The notes below the pieces were generated by a model that was not told the origin of the DNA, did not search any database, and saw only the letters and a list, made by a program, of their open reading frames with translations. A stretch of DNA of 33,775 nt from Bacteroidota bacterium (lineage in GTDB: Bacteria; Bacteroidota; Bacteroidia; Chitinophagales; Chitinophagaceae), in the NCBI GenBank assembly GCA_013289175.1, contig JABDAN010000026.1, forward strand, positions 2,139 through 35,913. The letters are read 5' to 3'. Each line of letters opens with the position of its first letter. Within the stretch, counting starts at the first letter, position 1. Made by a program: the position numbers and the translations under genes. This document shows, piece after piece, positions 1 to 8,500 of the stretch.

Positions 1-55
1 ATTCTTCTTTATGCAACTCTTTGGTTTTACCATCAACCTCCTGACGCTCTTCGCG
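1..55 (+). pseudogene. RND efflux permease fragment, left arm of inverted duplication
   Basis: Read on the + strand these bases encode FFMQLFGFTINLLTLFA, part of the fourth transmembrane region of AcrB/HAE1-type RND permeases, just before the proton-relay aspartates. The stretch is an exact reverse complement of 643-697 (position i pairs with 698-i). The match fails at 56, and from about 57 the sequence changes to the inverted downstream part of the same gene. The gene therefore enters the window in + orientation and is cut here. The arm may extend leftward outside the window. I infer a rearranged or chimeric copy, not a functional gene. Confidence 0.75.
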
Positions 56-56
56 T

Positions 57-804
57 TGGTCCTTTCCAGCGAAGAGGCGGGTGGAAGATTTACGCTGAGC
101 ATAAGAAAGTTCTGGTCCTCGGCCGGAATGAATCCCGTGGGTGTAGTCCTGACTTCCCAAATGGTGAGGCCTATGACAATGGCCAATCCGAAAGCAGCCA
201 GCCATTTGCGCCGGATCAGAAATTCCACTGCACCCATATAGCGATTGGTTGTCGCCTGAAAACCCGCATTGAAAGCATTTCCAAATCTTTTTCCGAAACT
301 GGTTTTTATATGGTCATCCCCTTTTCCATTTTTCTCATTTTTTAAAAACAGCGCACACAAGGCCGGACTCAGGGTCAATGCATTGAGGGCGGAAATCAAA
401 ATGGCGATAGCCAGGGTAAAGGCGAATTGGCGGTAAAAAATTCCTACACTGCCTTTCATGAATCCGACGGGAATAATAACCGCCGCCATTACCAAGGTGA
501 TGGAGATAATGGCACCCGAAATTTCACTCATGGATTGTATCGTGGCTTCTTTGGCATTGAGCCCCGTTCGCTCCATTTTTGAATGGGCAGCTTCCACCAC
601 GACGATGGCATCGTCCACGACGATACCGATGGCCAGCACCAGCGCGAAGAGCGTCAGGAGGTTGATGGTAAAACCAAAGAGTTGCATAAAGAAGAATGTC
701 CCGATGATGGCAACCGGTACGGCGATGGCCGGAATCAAGGTGGACCTGAAATCCTGGAGGAAAACAAAAACCACCAGGAATACCAGGACAAATGCTTCCA
801 AGAT
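57..804 (-). pseudogene. AcrB/HAE1-family RND efflux permease, inverted internal segment
   Basis: The reverse strand encodes about 249 residues of the proton-driven RND drug exporter family: ILEAFVLVFLVVFVFLQDF, then FFFMQLFGFTINLLTLFALV, the proton-relay motif VVDDAIVVVEAAH (equivalent to AcrB D407/D408), ALNALTLSPALCALFLK, and the porter-domain motif IPAEDQNFLMLSVNLPPASS. This corresponds to roughly residues 335-590 of AcrB, whose full length is about 1050. There is no start; a stop codon lies immediately upstream (807-805). On the other side the frame runs on without a stop into antisense sequence of the left arm. Both the N-terminal third and the C-terminal half are missing. Its natural partner, an outer membrane factor, follows on the opposite strand, so an original + strand permease-OMF operon has been disrupted. 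Confidence 0.85.
643..697 (-). repeat. Right arm of a perfect 55-bp inverted repeat
   Basis: Bases 643-697 are the exact reverse complement of bases 1-55, with 587 bases between the arms. Both arms code for the same permease segment in opposite orientations. Beyond position 55/643 the two sides mismatch at 56, 61 and 64 and then diverge. A perfect match that ends inside codons, in a gene needed only once, points to a recent foldback event or an assembly junction, not to a selected repeat. Confidence 0.85.
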
Positions 805-1433
805 CTATTCGCCGGGACGGAAATTTAACGGATATTCATTTCAGCGATTCCCTGGAAACCGGTTTGCCGGTGGGTCTTTTAAACCGAAGACCCGATGTGC
901 GGGCTGCGGAAATGGCGCTGGTCAGTGCCAATGCACAGGTAGGCATCAGCCAGGCAAATATGTATCCGGCATTGAATCTGACGGCGGGCACTGGTTTCGA
1001 AACCTTGAAGGCCAGCAACTGGTTTAATATTCCCGGATCCTTGTTTGGCATAGCAGGCGCAACGCTGATTCAGCCGGTATTGCAGGGCAGGCAGTTGAAA
1101 ACGCAACTGGAGATTTCCAGACAGCAAAGAGAACAGGCTGTTATCCGGTTCCGGCAAGCCGTACTGACGGCTGCAACCGAAGTGACGGATGCGCTGGTTC
1201 GGATAAACAAACTCAAAGAACAGGAGGGATTTGCGCAACAAAGAGCCGATACCCTTTCTGCGGCTGTAAACAACGCGCAATTGTTATTTAAAAACGATAT
1301 GGCCAATTATCTGGAAGTCATCACCGCTCAGCAAACAGCGCTGGATGCACAGTTGAGCCTGGCTTTTCTTCAAAATCAAGAGTTGAATGCAAGGGTTGAA
1401 CTGTACCGATCCCTGGGTGGTGGCTGGAAATAA
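804..1433 (+). pseudogene. Outer membrane factor (TolC/NodT family), 5'-truncated
   Basis: This is the C-terminal part (about 209 residues) of a NodT/OprM-like outer membrane channel that works with an RND pump and a periplasmic adaptor. The family hallmark GLPVGLLNRRPDVRAAEMAL lies near the start of the fragment. It is followed by SQANMYPALNLTAGTG and the long helical second repeat ending NYLEVITAQQTALDAQ and LYRSLGGGWK, a typical C-terminus. The codons before about 804 (MLPR) are antisense of the inverted permease piece, so the apparent ATG at 792 is not the real start; about 250 N-terminal residues including the signal peptide are missing. The amidase gene follows after 15 bases and may have been cotranscribed. 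The family call is secure and the truncation is clear; whether it is natural or artefactual is unknown. Confidence 0.85.
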
Positions 1434-1448
1434 ATTAAAAGGCAAAAT

Positions 1449-3062
1449 ATGGATAGGAGAAAATTTCTTCGCAATGGCTCTTTGACGACAATGGGAGGAA
1501 TCGGATTGGGATTGGTTGCCGGCAGCTGGCGGGATAATGGGCAGGAAGCAACACGCATGGCCGAAGCTCCGGCGCTGGACCTGGAGGAGACAACCATAGA
1601 AGAACTGCAAAAGAAAATGCAGTCCGGCGAACTGACCTCCGTCAAAATCACGCAAGCCTATCTGGTTCGGATACAAAGAATAGACCGCAAAGGCCCCGAA
1701 CTCAATGCCATCATCGAATTGAATCCGGACGCTTTGCAGATCGCTGCCTCCCTGGATGCAGAAAGAAAAGAGGGAAAACTGCGCGGACCCTTGCATGGGA
1801 TACCGATCCTGGTCAAAGACAACATCAATTCAGGCGACAAGATGCTCACCACCGCCGGGTCACTGGCCCTATTGGGCAACTACGCAAAGGAAGATGCCTT
1901 TGTTTTAAAACAATTGCGGAAGGCTGGCGTCGTGCTGCTGGGAAAAACAAATCTGAGTGAGTGGGCAAATTTTCGTTCATCTCATTCCTGCAGTGGTTGG
2001 AGCAGTCGGGGCGGCCAAACCAAAAGTCCTTACATCCTGGACCGAAATCCTTCGGGATCCAGCGCGGGCTCTGGTTCAGCAGCGTCAGCCAATCTCTGTA
2101 CGGTGAGTGTCGGAACAGAAACCGACGGATCGGTGGTTTCGCCGGCAGCCGTCAACGGACTGGTAGGAATAAAACCAACCGTGGGATTGTGGAGCCGCAC
2201 GGGCATCATACCCATTTCTGCCACACAGGATACCGCTGGACCCATGACCAGAACGGTAAGCGATGCGGCCATACTGCTCGCAGCAGGAGTCGGTTTGGAT
2301 GAGTCCGATCCGGTAACCAAAAACAGTGAAGGCAAATCCCACACCGATTACCGGTCCTTTCTTGTCAAGGGAAGTCTGAAAGGGAAAAGAATTGGTATTG
2401 AAAAATCACACCTCGAGGGCAATCCCGATATGGTTGCCTTGCTTCGGGAAGCGATGACGACCATGGAAGCGCAAGGGGCTACGATGGTGATGGTGGATGT
2501 GATGGGTCCCTTGAAACTATTGGGCACCGCAGAATACCAGGTCCTGCTTTATGAATTTAAAGACGGACTGAACCGGTATCTGGGTTCGGCCTCGGGAGAA
2601 GTGAAATCGCTTAAAGAGCTGATCGCTTTTGATTTGCAATATCACCAGAAAATGATGCCATTTTTCAAACAGGAGATCCTGGTGGAGAGCGAAGCAAAAG
2701 GAGGACTGGAAAGCAAAGAATATATCGATTCCCTGGAGAAAACACTGGGCTTTCGAAAAACTGTTTTAGATCTCATGGCCGCCAATAACCTGGACGCCCT
2801 CGGCGGATTTACCAATGGTCCGGCCTGTTGCATTGACCTGGTGAATGGAGACTATGACAACGGACCTTCACTGTCCACCCCGGCAGCCATTACCGGTTTT
2901 CCGCACATTACCGTTCCCATGGGCCTGTGGCACGGTCTGCCAATGGGGATTTCTTTTTATGCAGGTCCCTACACCGAACCCCTGTTGCTGTCCCTGGCAT
3001 ATGCCTATGAACAAGCTTCTTTAAAAAGACAAAAACCTGTTTTTGAAAAAGAGCTGTTGTGA
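1449..3062 (+). CDS. Tat-exported amidase (amidase signature family)
   Basis: This 537-residue protein hydrolyses carboxamide bonds by the Ser-cisSer-Lys mechanism of the amidase signature (AS) family. The triad is visible: K123 in ILVKDN, S204 in NPSGSSAGSGSA and S228 in GTETDGSVV. The spacing fits secreted peptide amidases of this family. The N-terminus MDRRKFLRNGS followed by a Gly-rich hydrophobic stretch is a twin-arginine signal, so the enzyme should act in the periplasm. The ATG has a purine-rich AAAAGG a few bases upstream. It lies 15 bases after the outer membrane factor fragment and 75 bases before the flippase, both on the same strand. Gatsby-type GatA is excluded by the Tat signal. 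The substrate is unknown; given the context it could cleave a peptide or amide product of the adjacent NRPS cluster, but that is inference. Confidence 0.9.
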   Translation: MDRRKFLRNGSLTTMGGIGLGLVAGSWRDNGQEATRMAEAPALDLEETTIEELQKKMQSGELTSVKITQAYLVRIQRIDRKGPELNAIIELNPDALQIAASLDAERKEGKLRGPLHGIPILVKDNINSGDKMLTTAGSLALLGNYAKEDAFVLKQLRKAGVVLLGKTNLSEWANFRSSHSCSGWSSRGGQTKSPYILDRNPSGSSAGSGSAASANLCTVSVGTETDGSVVSPAAVNGLVGIKPTVGLWSRTGIIPISATQDTAGPMTRTVSDAAILLAAGVGLDESDPVTKNSEGKSHTDYRSFLVKGSLKGKRIGIEKSHLEGNPDMVALLREAMTTMEAQGATMVMVDVMGPLKLLGTAEYQVLLYEFKDGLNRYLGSASGEVKSLKELIAFDLQYHQKMMPFFKQEILVESEAKGGLESKEYIDSLEKTLGFRKTVLDLMAANNLDALGGFTNGPACCIDLVNGDYDNGPSLSTPAAITGFPHITVPMGLWHGLPMGISFYAGPYTEPLLLSLAYAYEQASLKRQKPVFEKELL

Positions 3063-3137
3063 TCAGAGAAATACAGGAATGTTAGAAATTCTTTGTCATC
3101 CTTATCATTTCCTTTCTTTTTCCCCGTTTTCTCTATT

Positions 3138-4481
3138 ATGAAGGACAACAAACACTACTGGCTAAAATCTGGGTCCTATTCACTGATATTGAATATTCAG
3201 CAGTTGTTGTTTGGTTTTGGTGGATTTTACCTCCTGGTCCGGATACTAGACAAACATAGTTTCGGGATATGGGTATTGTTTGTGGCAACGACCACGATTT
3301 TTGAAATGTCAAGGGGCGGTCTGATCCAATATGCGCTGATCAAATTCTTGTCTGAAAGCGCTGAAGTAGAAAAACCCCGGATTATTTCGGCTTCTTTTGT
3401 ATTGAGTGGGATCCTGATGGCGGTTTGTATCGTAGTCAATATATCCCTGGCCGGATTTCTTTCCCGTCTCTGGCACTATCCGGAACTGTTGCCCATGTTT
3501 TTAATTTTTAACGGCGTATATATTCTGCAGGGTATTTTATCCCAGTTTCAATGGATTGAGCAATCTTATTTCAGATTCGGCGGCATCCTGGTGACCACCA
3601 TGATCCGGCAGGGTGGATTTTTCTTCTATATTCTGGTCTGTTTTATTTTCAACCTGCCTGTTTCTCTGCTGAGCCTGATCTATGCCCAGGCGATCAGCAC
3701 GGGACTGGCCGCTTTGTTATCCTGGTTTTATGTACGAAACTATCTGGTCATCTCCTATCACCTGCATATCGATTGGATAAAAAAATTATTCAACTACGGA
3801 AAATTTGTTTTTGGTACCTATATCAGTGGTATGCTTTCGGCCACCATCAATCAAATGATGCTTGGCACCATGATCTCCCCGGATGCGGCTGGGTCTTACA
3901 ATGTAGCCATCCGTGTTTTTAACCTGACAGACCTGCCTACCAACGCCCTGGGCACCATTGTTTTTCCACAAAGCGCCAAACGATTTGCGGAGCAGGGAAA
4001 AGATGCCGGCAAATATCTTTATGAAAAGTCGGTGGGCACCATTCTGGCCGTTCTGGTTCCGCTGGTCATCTTTGTATTTTGTTTTCCATCCTTTGTCGTC
4101 AGGGTAGTAGCGGGTCACAATTACATGGATTCTGTACCCCTGGTTCAGGTCGTGATCCTGACCTGTCTGCTCAATCCTTATGACAAGTTTTTTGGGGTCA
4201 TCATGGATTCAATCGGCAAGGCCCGGCTGAACTTTATCATCATCTTTGGCTTCACCGTTTCAACCCTTGTTTTCAACTACTTCCTGATTGGCCGTTACGG
4301 CATCATGGGTTGTATTTACGGAACCCTGGCTGCCGACCTGATCATCTTTGTGATCCGCCAGTTTATATTGTATAAACTGTTGCATGTTAACATGTTAAGT
4401 CCCTTTATCTATGCCTGTAGATTTTACCCGGAATTCCTGCGCAACTATGTAAAACCCCTGTTGGGAAAAATACCTGGCTAA
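3138..4481 (+). CDS. Polysaccharide/lipid flippase-like membrane protein (MOP superfamily)
   Basis: A 447-residue integral membrane protein with about 12 hydrophobic segments. It has the layout of Wzx-like oligosaccharide flippases in the MOP (MATE/PST) superfamily: an N-terminal SYSLILNIQQLLFGFGGFYL helix, the VRILDKHSFGIWVLF motif typical of the family, and a central amphipathic loop before FGTYISGMLSATINQMMLG. It would move an amphipathic substrate across the inner membrane. The reading frame can be extended upstream to a TTG at 3093, but the added residues are not family-like, and the ATG at 3138 gives the usual short cytoplasmic start (MKDNKHYWLKSG). Directly upstream of a cupin and NRPS genes with no glycosyltransferases around, it is more likely an exporter for the cluster product than part of a capsule locus. 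The substrate is not shown by the sequence. Confidence 0.82.
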   Translation: MKDNKHYWLKSGSYSLILNIQQLLFGFGGFYLLVRILDKHSFGIWVLFVATTTIFEMSRGGLIQYALIKFLSESAEVEKPRIISASFVLSGILMAVCIVVNISLAGFLSRLWHYPELLPMFLIFNGVYILQGILSQFQWIEQSYFRFGGILVTTMIRQGGFFFYILVCFIFNLPVSLLSLIYAQAISTGLAALLSWFYVRNYLVISYHLHIDWIKKLFNYGKFVFGTYISGMLSATINQMMLGTMISPDAAGSYNVAIRVFNLTDLPTNALGTIVFPQSAKRFAEQGKDAGKYLYEKSVGTILAVLVPLVIFVFCFPSFVVRVVAGHNYMDSVPLVQVVILTCLLNPYDKFFGVIMDSIGKARLNFIIIFGFTVSTLVFNYFLIGRYGIMGCIYGTLAADLIIFVIRQFILYKLLHVNMLSPFIYACRFYPEFLRNYVKPLLGKIPG

Positions 4482-4565
4482 ATCCCTTTTTCGCCTCTGC
4501 GGTATTATGATTATCTGGAAATTATGATTAATTTGTCTGCGTTTCGCTCGTAAAAACCCCTTTCC

Positions 4566-5417
4566 ATGGAAGTTCAAAAAGTGGATGACATTTCCTATGC
4601 ATCTTTTATGCAGGATTTTTATCAACCCGGTGTTCCTGTCGTATTTAAAAATGCCTCAAAGGTCTGGAAGGCCAAGGGTCTTTTCAGCCCCGATTGGTTT
4701 CGTTCCAACTTTGGAGACCGGACAACAGAAGTGAAAGACAAAACTTACACCATGCGCCAGATCATGGACATGGTTGAAAACAGTTCCGTATCAAATCCCG
4801 CTCCTTATCCCTGTATTTTTGATATACCAGAAACCCTCCCGGAAATCTTGCCATTGCTTCAGCCCCTGAATCTGAATTACGCAAAACCCAACTGGCTGGA
4901 GAGCAAATGGTTCAACAAAGGTCATTGGGGTGGCGCCACAGAACTGTTTATTGGCGGGCCCGGAGGACGGTTTCCTTTTATTCATCTGGATTATTATCAT
5001 CTCAATGCCTGGATAACGCAACTCTACGGCGAAAAACGATTTACTGTTTTTCCCCGAGGTCAGGAAGATTTTCTTTATCCAAAACCAGAAGATCCCTGGC
5101 GTTCCGATATCAATATTTTCGAACCGGATTTTGAAAAGTATCCCAAATATAAAAATGCAACGCCGATTAATTTTGTCGTCGGTCCGGGTGAAACTTTATT
5201 CATTCCATTTGGAACCTGGCATACGGCCTATTCTCTTTCGCCCACTATTTCGGTTGCCTTTGATCAGCTGAATAAAAAAAATTATATAGATTTTGTAAAA
5301 GATGTATGGTCTTTTAAAAAGCGGGACAGTACAGTAAAAGCCATCGCGAAAACAGGGTATGCCTGGCTAGCCGGTCAGGCATGTAAAGTGGGAGACAGCC
5401 TCCATCCGCAACATTGA
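4566..5417 (+). CDS. JmjC/cupin_8-type Fe(II)/2-oxoglutarate-dependent oxygenase
   Basis: A 283-residue soluble protein of the cupin_8/JmjC-like family, whose characterised members are Fe(II)/2-oxoglutarate hydroxylases acting on side chains. The metal-binding facial triad is visible as H140-x-D142 in FIHLDYYH and H219 in FIPFGTWHTAYSL. Other family signatures are the strand ITQLYGEKRFTVFP, a YPKPEDP segment and PGETLFIPFGTWH. There is no signal peptide, so it is cytoplasmic. It lies 84 bases after the flippase and 133 bases before the hybrid synthetase on the same strand, which makes it a good candidate tailoring enzyme that hydroxylates an amino-acid building block, a carrier-bound intermediate or the released product. 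A protein-hydroxylating role cannot be excluded. Confidence 0.82.
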   Translation: MEVQKVDDISYASFMQDFYQPGVPVVFKNASKVWKAKGLFSPDWFRSNFGDRTTEVKDKTYTMRQIMDMVENSSVSNPAPYPCIFDIPETLPEILPLLQPLNLNYAKPNWLESKWFNKGHWGGATELFIGGPGGRFPFIHLDYYHLNAWITQLYGEKRFTVFPRGQEDFLYPKPEDPWRSDINIFEPDFEKYPKYKNATPINFVVGPGETLFIPFGTWHTAYSLSPTISVAFDQLNKKNYIDFVKDVWSFKKRDSTVKAIAKTGYAWLAGQACKVGDSLHPQH

Positions 5418-5550
5418 CACGTTGAAACGATTGTAGATTGCTAATCCACCCAACAGCCTTCTGATTTTGTTTTACGATTGGCCTCAATTGGAAACAGGAT
5501 TTTGGAAAACTTATTTCTTCGAAAGAAATCAAAAATCAAATGCGATCACA

Positions 5551-8500
5551 ATGAACGTTCCTCCGGGAAATATCAATGACGCCTATCGCGGAGTGGAACC
5601 ATCGATACAAGAACTATTTGACCGTCAGCAAATACAAACCCCTGATGCCATCGCCGTCCGTTTTGAAGGAAGAGAACTTTCCTATGCCGCTCTGAGCAAA
5701 AGAGCGAACCTTCTGGCCAATCAAATTCTATCCAGTCCTTCTTCTTCTTTTCCTCTCATTGGCATCAGTACGACCCGGTCGATTGATATGATCGCGGGTG
5801 TACTGGCAATTTTGAAAAGCGGAAAAGCTTATCTCCCGCTGGATCCAAGTTATCCGGCCGATCGCCTAGATCAAATGATCTCCGATTCTGGTATTCAGAT
5901 CTGCCTGGCGCCTGCGGCGGATATTTCCATATTTGAAAACCTACACAAGGACATACTGCTTCATTCATACGACCACCCGGAAACCGAAGAGGAAAAACGG
6001 TTGACCACCAGGGCCGGCACCCTGGCCTATATTCTTTATACCTCCGGATCGACTGGCAAACCCAAGGGAGTCAGCATGGGGCAGACACCGCTGGTAAATT
6101 TGCTGACCTGGCAGAAAAAACATTCTTTGGCGGGAAAGGGAACCAAAACCCTTCAATTTGCACCCTTGAGTTTTGACGTTTCCTTTCAGGAAATTTTTGC
6201 AACCCTGACGACCGGGGGTACCTTGGTATTGGTGGGCGACGATCTCAGACTGGATCCGCAAAGGTTGCTGCGTTTTATTCAGGAAGTTTCCATAGACAGA
6301 ATTTTTCTGCCCTTTGTAGCCCTGCAATTTTTATCCGAGGCGGCCGACTTCCATCAGCTTTTTCCTGTTTCCTTGCGCGAAGTCATTACAGCCGGCGAAC
6401 AACTCAAAGTCACCCCGCAGCTGGTAAAATTTTTTTCAGCCTTACCTAATTGCCGCCTCTTCAATCAATATGGTCCCACCGAATGCCATGTGGTGACGGC
6501 CCTGGCTCTGGAAGGAGATCCGGCCGCGTGGCCAGCCCTGCCCAGCATCGGAAAACCGATTGACGAAACAGCCATTTGGATCCTGGATGAGAATCTGAAA
6601 CCATTGCCTTCTGGACAGACCGGTGAACTTTGCATCAGCGGAAAAAGTCTGGCGGAAGGATATCTGAACCGACCGGAACTGACGGCGGAAAAATTCATCG
6701 CCTGGCGCCATCCGTCCCTAGGTGATTTACGACTGTATAGAACGGGAGATCTGGCACGCATTCTACCCGACGGCAACATCGAACTAAAAGGTCGCAGGGA
6801 TGAGCAGGTAAAAATCCGGGGTTACCGGATCGAGCCTGGAGAAATTGAAGTAGTTCTCAACCAACAAAAAGGGATAAAGCAAGCCATCGTGGTAGCCAGA
6901 GAAGATATTCCGGGCCAAAAAAGACTCATCGCTTATTTGGTCTCATCCGACGGAAAAAAAGATACGCCTTTGATCCGCCAGGCGATTGAACAACATTTGC
7001 CGGATTATATGATCCCTTCGGCCTTTGTGTGGATCCATGAACTACCCAAAACCTCGAGCGGCAAAGTCGATAAAAAACTACTTCCCGTTCCGGAAATAAA
7101 AAGGCCGGAATTGTCGGTACTTTATAAAGCACCTACGACCGCATCGCAGAAAAAGATAGCCCAGGCTTTCAGCGATGTTTTGCAACTGGATAAAGTGGGT
7201 ATTGAAGATAATTTTTTTGAACTCGGGGGGAACTCCCTGCTGGCGCTTAAAACAGTTGCCCGGTTGAAAGAAGCAAATCAACTGGATCTGCCCATCACGA
7301 AATTATACCAGCATCCCACCGTGCGCGGGATCGTGGAGTTTTTTGAAGGCCAAGGAAAAATAACACCGGTTACTGCCAAAAAGAAAATAAAACCGGATAC
7401 CAAAACCAGCGATGTGGCTGTCATCGCCATGGCCGGTCGTTTTCCCGGAGCCAACACCATCGAAGGGTTGTGGAATATCGTCAAAGAGGGAAGGGATACG
7501 ATTTCTTTTTTTACTAAAGAAGAATTGGATCCCCACATTGATGAGGCGACCAAAAACAATCCGGACTATATCCCTGCCCGGGGCATCCTGGAGGGTGCCG
7601 ACCGTTTCGATGCTGCATTTTTTGGTATCAATCCGAGACTGGCAGAACTCATGGATCCCCAGCAACGAATTTTTCTGGAGATCGCCTGGGAAGCACTGGA
7701 AAGTGGTGGATATGTCCCGTCAAAATATAAAGGCTCCATCGGTGTATTCGCCGGGACCGGAAACAATACGTACTATCTCCAAAATGTACAAAGCAACCAG
7801 GATAAGATAGAACAGGTAGGCAGTTTTCAGGTAATGACCGTCAATGAAAAAGACTATGTGGCATCGCGTACCGCTTATGAACTGAATTTAAAAGGACCCG
7901 CCGTCAGTATTCATTCGGCCTGTTCCACATCCCTACTGGCCATTGCCGAAGCGACCGAAGCGATCCGCCAAGGTCAGTGCGATATCGCCCTGGCGGGAGG
8001 GGTGGCCGTCACGGTGCCCGTTAAAAGCGGTCATCTCTACCAGGAAGGTGCCATGTATAGTCCAGACGGTCACTGCAGGACTTTCGATGCCCAGGCAGCC
8101 GGCACCGTATTCAGCGATGGCGCTGGGGTGGTGCTGCTCAAGCGACTGGAAGACGCGGAAAAAGATGGAGATATTATTTTTTCGGTCATCCGCGGCGTGG
8201 GGATGAATAACGACGGCGGCTCCAAGGGAAGTTTCACCGCGCCCAGTGCAGAAGGTCAGGCAGGCGCCATTCACCGGGCCATAGAAGATGCGGGGATCAG
8301 TGCATCCACCATTGGTTATATTGAAGCCCATGGAACGGCCACCCCCCTGGGGGATCCCATCGAAATTGAGGGATTGAACCTCGCCTTCGGTCCGCAGGAC
8401 ATAAAACAATATTGTGCCCTGGGTTCCATCAAGTCCAATATTGGTCATCTGACGGCTGCCGCCGGAGTAGCGGGTTTCATCAAGACGACGCTTGCCTTGT

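Noticed and set aside
792-803. ATG at 792 as the start of the outer membrane factor
   Set aside because: The first codons are antisense of the inverted permease piece; NodT-like sequence begins only at about 804.
458-1027. Long + strand open frame across the pump region
   Set aside because: It is antisense to the clear RND permease segment and then out of frame with the outer membrane factor; no family resemblance.
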